The notes beneath the pieces were generated by a model. The model was not told the DNA's origin. It saw only the letters and a list, made by a program, of their open reading frames with translations, and made no database searches. Shown one piece after another: positions 48,498-58,739 of a DNA stretch of 64,000 nt. Numbering within the stretch: position 1 is the stretch's first letter; the number at the start of each line of letters is the position of its first letter. Location of the stretch: assembly GCA_016271365.2 (NCBI GenBank), contig CM057459.1, forward strand, positions 490,619,501 to 490,683,500. The letters are read 5' to 3'. The position numbers and the translations under genes are program-made. Source of the DNA: Neoceratodus forsteri (taxonomy: Eukaryota; Chordata; Ceratodontiformes; Ceratodontidae).

Positions 48498-48900
48498 TTG
48501 GGATACTGCCATAGATTACCCAGGTATGTGAGCTATGCCCAGTACTGGCCTCCCTCCCTCAGCACGCTGCTCACCTGCAACACTGCAGGCCAAGGGAATT
48601 ACGGGCATGCCAGTGCAACTCACTCGGCTTTGGCATGCCACTCCCATTGTCGGTGGAGTAGGTGGGTGAGGGCACAAAGGGAGGCCAAATGGCATAAACA
48701 GCAATAGCTGCCATCTATCTCAAGCTACAGCCAGCCAGTTACTACGCATTACAGTAACTTGAAGTAAGTGACATGCCACAAAATATTGCGTGACAAACGG
48801 GCTTAATTGCAATTGAATTACACTAAGTGCAGTATACTGCAGACTTTTGCGATACACTGCAGTATTACCACGTTGCATCCTGGGTGATGCCACTGTAAGT
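48498..48900. repeat. Third hairpin-rich stretch
   Basis: Short inverted repeats in series: two ggcatgcc blocks (near 48604 and 48633), agttact/agtaact near 48738-48761, taattgcaatt near 48803, the 14-base palindrome tgcagtatactgca (48828-48841), atactgcag/ctgcagtat (48834-48865), and gcatc/gatgc around a tgg loop near 48878. Weaker than the clusters at 6.2 and 35.3 kb. Confidence 0.45.
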
Positions 48901-49650
48901 GCCTAAAGAGTTCTGACTCTGTTGTAGCCCCAGTCTCACTTTTGTGGCTCCATTAATTGGTCCCTCAGTGGTGACAAGATAGCAAACTGGCCTTTAAGTG
49001 CCTGAAACACCGCCACCAGGACAATCAGAGCTACTAAAAGCATCAGCCCTACTACAGCCATGTTGCGTAGAAGTCCCTATGCTGAGGCTTGGGGTCCTGG
49101 GAGGAAGCACCTGTGTCAAGGTCAGCAGTCACCCTGTTCTGTGATCACGTGTGGTAGATTTTTTGGAAGGAAAACAAGTTAACATAAATGTTGAAAGTTC
49201 TAGGCCCTAAAAAACAGAAAAGGGGATGTTAGGCAACATGAGGTATTCCATATAGCCCTGGATGGTTCTTCCATGCCCTTCCTGGCCCAGGCTAATTAAC
49301 ACATGCTGCTGTTCAGTGCCCTTCCAGGTGCAGCCAAATAAAAGTATTAAATCTGGGGCAGTGCTTCTAGTGACCTTCCAAGCTAGACCATTAAGAATGC
49401 CTGCATCCACACAGCAAACTGCACAGTATGGTCCTTACTTCTACCCATCTGAACTGGAGGGAGCTACTATCACCCCTACTGGTACCAGAACCTTTTAATC
49501 TAACATGTAACTCTTAGTGTTTCACTGGGTACCCAGCTGTGGAAACATAGCAGACTCAATGACATTGAATGAGGTTGGGCAGAGGTGGTGCACTTAAACA
49601 AATAAAAGCAATGCATTGCACAACATCCCTAAACTCAAAGGCTCTTAAAC
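48901..49650. other. No gene seen
   Basis: No recognised repeat. An aaataaaagcaatgcattgc stretch near 49600 resembles a poly(A) signal region, but no LTR could be delimited. Confidence 0.4.
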
Positions 49651-50606
49651 CCACTGGCGTTATACAAAAAAATCTGACTGGATGACCTATCCCACTCTCA
49701 AACTATGACACAAATGCTGTTGTTGCAGGGCAAGCCCTGAGCTTACTCACCCTTTCCCAGACCAGGAGATCTCCCCCTATGTGCACAGGGGTATGAGTGT
49801 AGTTTGCAGGAGTCCCACTCTGAATGGCTTTGCTCTCTCTTCTCCCTATGAGCCCTTTAGTGTCAGCTGGTACAATCCGCCGTTCTCACTGGCTCTAGTC
49901 AGATCTTTCTTGACCTTCACATCCAGCACTCAACACTCCAAAGCACATACAGTACAAGACAGCTCAGCTTTGGAAAACCTGATTCCATCTGCTTAACACA
50001 CCATGTCTTGGCATTGCCCCCATAATATGTGGTGATTACCAGCCCTGAACTTGAGATACACTGAGCAACTGCTCAGACTAGCTGTAGTCACAGTTTTAAT
50101 TGCTCCAGCAGTCACTACACTTTCATACCCACTGGCGTTATACAAAAAAATCTGACTGGATGACCTATCCCACTCTCAAACTATGACACAAATGCTGTTG
50201 TTGCAGGGCAAGCCCTGAGCTTACTCACCCTTTCCCAGACCAGGAGATCTCCCCCTATGTGCACAGGGGTATGAGTGTAGTTTGCAGGAGTCCCACTCTG
50301 CATGGCTTTGCTCTTTCTTCTCCCTATGAGCCCTTTAGTGTCAGCTGGTACAATCCACCATTCTCACTGGCTCTAGTCAGATCTTTCTTGACCTCCACAT
50401 CCAGCACTCAACACTCCAAAGCACATACAGTACAAGACAGCTCAGCTTTGGAAAACCTGATTCCATCTGCTTAACACACCATGTCTTGGCATTGCCTCCA
50501 TAATATGTGGTGATTACCAGCCCTGAACTTGAGATACACTGAGCAACTTCTCAGACTAGCTGTGGTCACAGTTTTAATTGCTCCAGCCTACACTACACTT
50601 TCATAC
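49651..50606 (+). repeat. Recent tandem duplication, 2 x 478 bp
   Basis: Unit one is 49651-50128 and unit two 50129-50606, both starting ccactggcgttatac. By eye I find about nine substitutions and no indel of note, so the duplication is young compared with everything around it. A 71-codon frame (49781-49996, 50259-50474) exists in both units but has no recognised domain, and the copies are too similar to test for selection. Confidence 0.95.
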
Positions 50607-51554
50607 TGGGCTAGCATGCAACTGCAGTACCTCCTTTTCTGTTTGCAGCTCTGCTTCTTACTTTATCTCTAGTAGATGCATGGTCTGTCTCAGCAGCAAC
50701 CTGTCTCTTCCAAAGTATACAGGCACCTCTCTCTTCAGGATCTCTTGCAGATCTGAATCGATCTTGGAACAGCCTCTGCTGTTCACTGGGGAATGTCAGC
50801 TTCTGAATGGCCCACATAGCAGTTTATTTCCTCTGGAGCCAAGTTGGAAGTCCATCACTTGGTAGATCGTTGGCCAGAATTTCACAACAGTTTTCTGGCA
50901 ATCCGCCTGTATCCCAGGAGCTTCTTGTGGCATACCTTTTTTGCAGCCTGATTAGCTGGTGTGCAGCCCTTGACCCCTGTAGCCATGTTCATGAGGGCCA
51001 AGGTGCAAAAAGATAATGGTGTTCTGCTTGCTGTAGAGCAATGGCACCAAATGTTTGTATTTGACAGTGCTCCTCCCTTAAACATTTATGTTGTACCTCC
51101 TTTTGCATTTCATACAGTTAGTTTCCAGTCCAGTCTGGACTTTTGGTGGGGAATCACCACTCTACAGTGAGCACCAGTCATGCTTCTCATTAGTGGCAGT
51201 TGGCCATTTTGATGTGAGGTAAGGAGTCACTCCTTCACTTATGCACTGGAGTCATCCAAGAAATCCAGCCCTCCTTCTCTCTTAGCTCTTTTTCAGTTCT
51301 CCTTTCAGATACCACATCCTTGTGGCATGGAGAGAGTAGGTAACTAGCTGCAGTTTGAAAGAAACTTCCAGGTAGGATCCACGCTCAGCAGTAATGGTTG
51401 GGAAGTGCTGCTGGAGGATGACTATCCCCAAACAAATGACCTGTCCAAAATAGGCACACACAATCGGGATATCACAAACACAACAAAGACTTAACTTAAG
51501 CTTAATTATACAACAGGGCAATGAAATCCAGCAATCTGATTGGTCAGTAGGGGT
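50607..51554. other. No gene seen
   Basis: May continue the unit interrupted by the tandem duplication. Frames of up to 113 codons are present on both strands without domains. Confidence 0.4.
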
Positions 51555-51595
51555 CTTTACCCATGGGTAAATCCCACCATAATCCATGGGTAAAG
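51555..51595. repeat. Short hairpin with palindromic arm
   Basis: ctttacccatgg (51555-51566) pairs with ccatgggtaaag (51584-51595). The 16-base tttacccatgggtaaa (51556-51571) is also a perfect palindrome. The loop contains aatcccaccataatcc, a block that recurs in the palindrome arm at 52454-52469. Confidence 0.7.
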
Positions 51596-52368
51596 TTCCA
51601 GCTGCCCTAGCTGACTGCTGCACAAAACAAAGAAATCACTACCTTTGTCTTTTTGCACCTCTGTTTATCCACCATCCTCAAGAGGTTAAGACAACTACAC
51701 CAAGGTATCAAAACAACTTAAAGTTGCAAAAAACAAACCCCAGATCAACTTTGCGTTATACAAAAAAAAATGTTTTCAGTATTTTCACTACCTCATGCAC
51801 TTTTATCGTGATCACTCAATGCTGGCACCCGCCTCACCTGTCGGTTGCTGTCCCCTATGGCACTGCTGACTCCCCCCCCATAGAAAGTGTGGTAAAGCTG
51901 AAATAAAACCCACAGGATCATAACCTAAATCCAAAATGCAGCAGTCTCTTTTATTTACACAGCTCCCAGTCCTGATTGTGGTTTGCATTTATAAACCTTT
52001 TCCAGCAGCTTCTACATCCTGAAACATGGAAAATGCTTATGGTATGCACCGTGGTCCAGTACAGCAGCCACTTGCACCAAGCTTTCTGTCAGCTTAATAG
52101 AGGAGCTGCTCATATAACACCACTGTCTCTGTCAGAACCAAAAATAAAAGACTTAATAGACAAGTATGCAGATGTTTGTCAGTGTGTTTGGGGGCAGGGT
52201 ATTGCTCATATTCTATCTAGCAATAGGGGACTATTTAGCATACAAAGGAAGGATATTATGCTAAAAAACAATAAAAAGTATTTAAATAAATGCAACCTAT
52301 GTAATAACTTTTTTGAATCCTTTACTTCCAATCTATTGTATAATCTCAATAATCCACTCCATGGTCCA
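51596..52368. other. No gene seen
   Basis: An aataaa lies at 51902 and a 143-codon frame at 51976-52407 that runs into the palindrome. No domain recognised. Confidence 0.4.
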
Positions 52369-52468
52369 GATTATGGTGTGATTTCCCCCACTTCTGGTGC
52401 AATTTAGTCACTCAGCTTGCGGCCTCATGACTAAATCACACAAGGTGTGTGAAAATCCCACCATAATC
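52369..52468. repeat. 100-bp palindrome
   Basis: Outer arms gattatggtgtgattt (52369-52384) and aaatcccaccataatc (52453-52468, one mismatch). Inner arms atttagtca (52402-52410) and tgactaaat (52428-52436). The tip reads cactcagcttgcggcctcat, close to the tip of the palindrome at 37224-37360. No coding sequence. Confidence 0.75.
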
Positions 52469-53355
52469 CACAACCTGCAGTTTATTATTGCTTAAATAAA
52501 TCATGTCTTTGATGCAGGGGCTCAATGCAAAAACTAATTTATTGATCATTTGTTAGACAGGAGAACATGATTGCAAAGACAAGACAAGGTACAGTACCCC
52601 AGTGCTTCACTCAGTGGAACTTCATCATGGAGCCATATTAGTGACAGTTCAGCTGGGCTCCTGAGAGCCAAGTAAGTCACCACATTATGGGTGGATCATT
52701 GACAATGACCTAAAAGTAAAATGTTTAAAAGCTTGAAGACTCAGTGACATAGTACTGTATATTCTGAGACCATCTCCTCACGTCTTACAGTATATTACAT
52801 ACCTACAAGTGTTACACATACACAACTACCAGAACATAGATTACAACCAAGCTGTTTACCTTAATGCCCCCATTGATTAAGTGCAAAGGATGTTTTCAAG
52901 CTGATTACTTTTTGTTTTGTCATGTGGCCACCATCTGCTTCTCTGCAAAAAAAGATTCTGCAAGTCACATTTCCAGAGCTATTAATCTCCCGGCTTGTTT
53001 GCATTTCCTCACTGCTTGGCTGGAACAAGAACAACTCCCATAAATAACATCACTGAGGGCACCTACCATACTTGCTGCTTCAAACAGGCAGTTCTAAGTA
53101 GATGCTTGGACTTTTCTGAAGATAAAGAATTGGTACAATGAGGCGAGCTTTTACCAGGCAGTGGAAGCAGAACACTTTGCCAGCAGCAGTAGAAGAGCTT
53201 AGCCCTCTACTCTCTAAGGCCCCTATACTGCTAACCCAATCTCTGTTTAGGCCTACACTGAAACACCAGCAATCAGAGGTACATTTTGCCTTCAGTGCCC
53301 ACTTTGCACTGCACATTTTTTAACAAAAAGTACAGTTATATAGATATTCATCGTA
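52469..53355. other. No gene seen
   Basis: Sequence up to the DIRS terminal repeat. Open frames at 53080-53316 and 53138-53323 lie on opposite strands over the same bases and have no domain. Confidence 0.5.
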
Positions 53356-53545
53356 ACAGTAGATCTTCGAGAAAATCTCTTGCAGTTGGTCACACATATA
53401 AGAACTTCCCAGCCACAGACACTGATTCCAGCCAGAGGATTTTACCAGCAGTCAACCTCGGAGTCACCCTCGACTACTTTACATGTCGTGCTCTATGGAA
53501 TATAAGTGAGAGTGGTCCCAGATGCTCCTCGGTTCTTTTCCCATC
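53356..53545 (+). repeat. DIRS inverted terminal repeat, 3' side of element
   Basis: Aligns with the reverse complement of 61165-61388: tctcttgca..aggtcacacatata, gaacttcccagcc, ccagccagaggattttac, cagtcaacct, gtcccagatgctcctc. The outer edge carries acagtagatctt, which is absent from the other terminal repeat but present in the internal complementary region. Confidence 0.9.
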
Positions 53546-53639
53546 GGTTATCAAATGGTGCTGATAATGAATGCAAGGTCTCCAAAGGAAACTGAGGAGT
53601 AAGTGAAAGAACTCTCCTATGGTTGAGGAAGCAGGAACA

Positions 53640-53850
53640 AATTACCCTCCTAGAGTGGAAAGCCAGGGGGATGGAGGAAGGAGCAGTGTGACCTGCTGCA
53701 AGAGATTCACTGAAAGATCTACTGTCACGGTGAGAACCTACATAACTGTACTATCTCATTCAAGAATATCTCTTGCAGCAGGTCACACATATATGAATGA
53801 GTCCCTAGCAGCTGGGATGATATGGGTGGTCGAATGAAAGAACTGAAATT
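53640..53850 (-). repeat. DIRS internal complementary region
   Basis: Holds the ends of both terminal repeats head to head. gtgacctgctgcaagagat (53688-53706) and its perfect complement (53768-53786) are separated by 61 bases. The sequence next to the first (agatctactgt) matches the outer edge of one terminal repeat. The sequence next to the second (attcaagaatatc) matches the outer edge of the other. In DIRS elements this region is thought to template completion of the ends through a circular intermediate. Confidence 0.85.
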
Positions 53851-53889
53851 AAGATAACAGGCCATGTAGGACTCGATGTCTGAAACTCG

Positions 53890-55000
53890 CCCTTCTTTTG
53901 GATGCTATGTCCAGGATGTAATGCTTGGTGAAGGTGTGGACTGTTAACTAGGTCGCTGCTTCACAAATTTCTGTGGTCAAGACACCTTTAAAACACACAG
54001 TTGATTTCACCATCCCATGTGTGGAATGAGGTTTTACGACACCTGGGAGTTGCTTACTATATTTTTTATAACAAAAAGTAATGCAGTTGGCCAACCTTCT
54101 GGACAAGCACTGTTTGGAAACTGAATTGCCCTCTTTACCTGGGGTGAAGGAAACAAAAAGTTGCATTGTCTTGCACTTTTCTTTTGTATGCAACAAATAA
54201 TAACATAAAATTCTATGTACATTTAACATGTGAAGTAATGCCTCCCCTGGATTAGCAGGTTCCACATAATGCACTGATAGGTGGATAGATTGGTTCACAG
54301 TAAACTCCAGTATCACCTATGGAAGAAAATTGGGATTTGTATGCAGTGAAATCCTATCTTTGTAAAGATTTATATGGGGTTCTTTATACATGAGGGCTTG
54401 CAATTCAAATATTCATCTAGCCAATGTGATTGCCACCAGAAACAATGTTTTCCAGGAAAGGTATCATAGCTCACAAGTACCAGCTGGTTAAAAGGGGGTA
54501 AAGTGAGTTTCTTTAGAATAAAGTTTAGGTTCCATGAAGGCAGGGAGTTCCTCACCTGGGGCTTGAGGTGAAGAATGCCCTTAAGGAAGGCTTTCATAAC
54601 ATCCAGTTGGGTCAAAGTATGGTTATCCACAGGGACATGAAAAGCAGCTATCACTGATAAATGTACTTTCACGGAGGAGTACTTCTGACTGGCATTTGAG
54701 AGAATAGAAGACAATCTAGAACACACTGTGGAGGCAGATGAATGAATCTGACTGTTGGTCAGCTGCCCAAGTGGCAAAACATTTCCACTTCATGGAGTAC
54801 GTTGATCTAGTGGAAGGTTTATGAGCTGCCTGTAGGACCTCAGCCATTTGGGGAAGAGAACTAGAATCTGGAGAATTACATCCTCAGCAGCCAGGCATGA
54901 AGATGCAGGGAGAGGAAAACTGGGGTGAAGAAGGGTTCTCTGAGTCTGCATGTGAAGGGTGGGACATATTTTTTTTGTTTGTTTTTGTAGCTTTTCTTTA
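53890..55000 (-). pseudogene. DIRS tyrosine recombinase
   Basis: N-terminal part, about 54860-54370: AEVLQAAHKPSTRSTYSMKW, then YSSVKVHLSVIAAFHVP, then VMKAFLKGILHLKPQVRN. Catalytic part, 54316-53890: LLHMLNVHRILCYYLLHT, then LFVSFTPGKEGNSVSKQCLS, then VKPHSTHGM, then EICEAAT, a TAG stop at about 53949, and HTFTKHYILD. The box usually reading HSTRG here has His in place of the catalytic Arg, as a CpG transition would give. The final Tyr survives only downstream of the stop. The protein would integrate the circular DNA form. Confidence 0.8.
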
Positions 55001-55622
55001 TGCGCCCCCTCTGACGGGCATCCTCCCGGGGTGCTCACATGGTGAGGATTGCTACTCCCGGCCTGAACTCTAAATCCACAGTGACCCCCCCCCCATCAAC
55101 CAGGCAGACTCTAATGCCTCAGGTCACCCCCTGGGCCGGGCCCACTTCTCCCTAGTGGCCTTATCTGTAATTAGAGAGAGCCTTACCTGGATAGACGGGT
55201 CAGCCTGGAGATCACCATGGTGGAAGTGGGCCGGCAATGGGATGTGCATCCTGTCCCTGCAGCCCCCATCATCTCCACACCATCGGGAGGGATTTTTCCT
55301 TATTGCGTGCTTTCTCCCAGGGAGTGTGATGTGCAATGATGTCTGCGTATCGGCTAACCTGCTGATGTCTGCCACACTCTCTGTCCTCTACAGTTCAGTT
55401 GGCATGCCTACAGTACTCTCGGTTTTCATTGGGAGTCACTAGGCAGCCGAGCTAGCCCCAAAACCCTCCCCAGAGAGAGAGGAGATCAGTCCTCCGGACA
55501 CTCAGTCCTCTCTTTCCCCTGCCGACTCCTGGCAGGCCCAGGCTCGTTCCCAAACCCGGGTTGCCAGCGTGGCGCGAGGTGAGGCGTCCAGCGCCTCAAT
55601 CCTCAGTGCCACTGGGCCAGCT
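54969..55622 (-). mobile_element. GC-rich retroposon inserted in DIRS
   Basis: Flanked by agggtgggacata (54956-54968) and aaggtgggacata (55623-55635), 12 of 13 identical. A T-run at 54969-54976 marks a poly(A) end on the minus strand. The 140 bases at the right (its 5' end) resemble those of the retroposon at 3241-3824, but the bodies differ. It contains ccatggtgg and a possible gtaagg splice donor on the minus strand near 55185. Transcript-derived origin is plausible; identity unknown. Confidence 0.7.
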
Positions 55623-55626
55623 AAGG

Positions 55627-56670
55627 TGGGACATAATGGAAGAGGCAGGGGTTCTTGGACTGCCATTTGTTGCAAAAGAGGAAAAAGAACGTGCCTCAGC
55701 CATAGGGGAGCTATGAGGATCATGGTGGTCTGATCTCGAATCAGTTTAAGTATCACTCTCTGAATGAGATGGAAAGGTGGAAAGGCATAAAGAAATTTTC
55801 CTGTCTAGGAAAGATATTGCATCTAGTCACACAGTTCCAGGTTCTGACTCTAGCAAGCAATAGTAAGGCAATCTTGCACTGAGAGGAGATGCGAAGAGGT
55901 CTAACTCAAGTTCAGCCCCAATGTTCAAAGAGTTCTTCAGCAACTTCTTGGAGAAGCTCCTATTCATGCACTTGGGTCCTGGAGCGACTGGGTACATCAG
56001 ATAGAGTGTTCTTGTTGCCCGGGACATGTACAGCAATAAGCTGCAACTCATGTTGAGTCACCCCATACCCCACTCTCATCGCTTCCGTGCAAAAGGGGTA
56101 GGAATAGGTACCTCCTTGTTTGTTCAAGTAATGGACTACTGTTGAGTTGTCCATCTGCATTTGAAGACACCCTGCAGGTAAGAGATGCTGAAAAGTCTGC
56201 AGCATGTAAAGAACTCCCCTCATCTCCAGAATGTTTATGTGGAGGTGAGCCTCTCCTTGGCTCATACTCCCTGAGTCTGAAGATAGTCCAAATGTGCTTC
56301 CCAGCCTAGAGTGGAGGCATCTGTGGTAAGGGTGTGAAGTGGCATGGGAGCCTGAAAAGGCATGCTCCGTAAGAGATTGTCTTTGTTCATCCACCACTGA
56401 AGAACATGGAACACAGGAGTTGAGATCCTGTCCTCTGCCACTAGGTCATCTGTCCCTTGATTCCACTGTGCTCTTGGGGTCCATTGTATTACCCACATAT
56501 GTAAACATATGTAAACGGGCAAACTGTTGATATGACTGCTGCCATGTGTTCTAGAAGCCTTAGATGACAGCAGGGCAAAATGAATTTGTTGCCACTGATC
56601 TGGGATGCCAAGTTGATCAGTTTTTCTGCTTGATCGAGCCCCAATGTACTGGAGACATTGAGTGTACTGC
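55627..56670 (-). pseudogene. DIRS RNase H domain and downstream region
   Basis: LTTDASTLGWEAHL (near 56300) opens the RNase H fold. INILEMRGVLYMLQTFQHLL, then MQMDNSTVVHYLNKQGG, then LIAVHVPGNKNTLSDVPSRS follow (56240-55970), with acidic residues in the usual places. Downstream, GAELELDLFASPLSARLPYY (about 55915-55860) and TTMILIAPLWLRHVLFPLLQ (55725-55665) are blocks that follow RNase H in DIRS pol. At least two frame changes occur. Confidence 0.8.
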
Positions 56671-56699
56671 ATTTTGGATTTCGGTACATTGATAGTTAT

Positions 56700-58075
56700 T
56701 CACAAAGATGAGTGTTACACCCCCTCTTGCTGACACCCATTTGTCTATGGGTCCTGATGTTAACATGGAGGGTGTACAAACCAAAAATCTTCCAGGGACA
56801 GATAAGGCCAGCAGGTCACAAGAAAACAAGGATTTACCTTGGATACAGTTCTAGCAGCATGATGCAGGTAGTAACACTGCCTCAGGCTTCAGCTTATAAT
56901 TTGCTGGAGCTTCAGACTGGTCCAAGGTGGGGGACAAATGCTGGAAGATTCAGCTTCTTTAGGGGAAGGAATCAGTTCATTCAAAAATCCCAGTACACAC
57001 AAAATAGGAAAAAGAAAGAAAGAAGTTTAATTCTGTTTCTCATTTTTTTCTTTTAAAATTAATAAATAAAGTGGGTGCACAGCTCCATGGAGCAAGGAGA
57101 CAAAACAGGCATAGGGTATAAGATAGGAGGTACTAAACAGTACAAGGCTGATAAAATGCTTTATATAGGCCCAAAGGATTATTCCAGGCGCAGACTCCAT
57201 GCAGACTCCCAGAGCTGAAGTAAAGCTTAGGGTATGAAAACATTTTCTGAAACCTGTACCTGGGGAGTGCCTTACTCCTCTCCCTGAACTAACTTATACC
57301 AGGGATGCAGCCTTAAACCCATACCACAGCTGCTCTGAAAACCTTGCCTGCATCCAACCAATTTGTGACCCTCTTTCTCATGAAACAAGATGCCAGCTTA
57401 GAAATCAGAGTGTGTCCAACACAGCTCAATTCCTTCAGTTACACTCTCCCTGCATTCTTTATGGGTCTAACATGGGTCCTGTCCCAGACATGGGCACTGC
57501 AGGCCTGATAAAGTGAATCCCAGAATGCACCCACTGACTTGCCTGTGACAGTGTGCTACACAGGGAAACTGACCTCCTTAGAGCTGCCACCTCTAAGAGG
57601 CCGTAGCCCTGCCACCACCACCACCACCATGACAGCCCCAATGCCATACCACTCCATTTCTTGAAGCACCAGGCCTCCTGAAACCCAGCCATGAATGGTT
57701 TACTTCCAGATGCTGTCCTTCCCAATGCTGAGCTCCCAGGAACCCCAGTCCCCAATGGCCGCCAGACTCCTGACACCCTCCCCATCAGAAAACAGAAGGC
57801 AAACCCATGCAGCCATTGATGCTAGAATAGCCCGTACCTCCTGGGCTGGGGGGTTTGAAGTCCCAGCTCGACCTGCCCTGTGTGCAGCCCACTGGCTCCC
57901 CCTCTGAAGGGAATCCTCCCCCTTTTTAAACATGAGCAATGGAGAATTGCCCCCCCTGAGGGCAGAAGGCAGGTTACCCAAAACAGGAGCCTAGCAAACA
58001 GTGGAGAATGTGGCATAGTAAGCCAGCCCTGAGAGGCGTGGCTTACACAAGAAAATATATAGAGTTTGTGAAAGA
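56700..58075. mobile_element. Unclassified insertion in DIRS pol
   Basis: The DIRS reading stops after PYLDDWLLKASS (58090) and resumes at about 56690 (EIQNAVHSMSPVHWGSIKQK on the minus strand). The 1.4 kb between has no DIRS homology. It contains an A/G-rich run (57003-57030), aataaataaag at 57060-57071, and a GC-rich half with ccaccaccacc near 57616. ttcacaaa near the left edge and tttgtgaa near the right edge could be short terminal repeats. A solo LTR is possible. Confidence 0.5.
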
Positions 58076-58089
58076 GTTCTTGCTAACTA

Positions 58090-58726
58090 TTACCTGGATG
58101 AGGCCTTGAGTAACCAGTCATCCAGATAAGGAAAGATGTAGTGACCTGCTCTCCTGAGAGCTGCCACCACTACTGAAACACACTTTGTAAACACCCTGGG
58201 TAATGATGCTAGGCCAAAAAGAAGTGCTCTGAACTGGTAGTGAAGTTTGTTGTAGCAAAAGCGGAGGTACCATCTGTGTGCCGGGTATATCATTATATTT
58301 AGAAAAGCATCTTTCATGTCCAGTGAACACAGCCAGTCTCCCTTTATTCAGCAGGGGTAGTAGAGTAGGAATAGTGACCATTTTGAACTTTTTGTACTCT
58401 ACAAAGTTGTTCAGTTGTCTGAGGTCTAAGATGGGTCTTAGATTTCAAATTACTTTTGGTACCAGAAAGAAGTGGGAGTAAAACTTTCAGCCCTACTGAT
58501 GAAGACAAACTGGTTCTATTGTGTTTTTGTACAAAAGAGCTTGAACCCCTGATGCCAACACTGCCTCTTGATTGGGAGGATACAAAGACATCCTTTGAGG
58601 CACCTCAGAAGGAAAGACCACTAGATCTAGAGTATGGCCTGATTGTATTAACTGAAGTATCCATGCATCCGATGTGATGGTTTGCCAGCCCTGTAAATAT
58701 AGGGGCAATCTGCCCCCTATCTCCAT
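58090..58726 (-). pseudogene. DIRS reverse transcriptase, N-terminal and palm
   Basis: GGRLPLYLQGWQTITSDAWI and LQLIQSGHTLDL (58720-58620) precede VLASGVQALLYKNTIEPV. After a frame change come MKDAFLNIMIYPAHRWYLRF, YQFRALLFGLASLPRVFTKC and HYIFPYLDDWLLKASS. The polymerase box YLDD is intact (58117-58128). The remainder of the domain lies beyond the insertion ending at 56700. Confidence 0.85.
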
Positions 58727-58739
58727 GAGTTTGGGGTCC

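Noticed and set aside
49781..50474. Conserved 71-residue peptide present twice
   Set aside because: The two copies come from a 478-bp tandem duplication too recent to be evidence of selection, and no domain is recognised.
55155..55442. Host exon with start codon and splice donor
   Set aside because: The open frame is on the opposite strand to the poly(A) end of the retroposon, and the whole block is bounded by a target duplication.
54969..55622. CpG-island promoter of a host gene
   Set aside because: GC-rich, but flanked by a 13-bp target duplication and a poly(A)-side T-run inside a DIRS element, so it arrived by retroposition.
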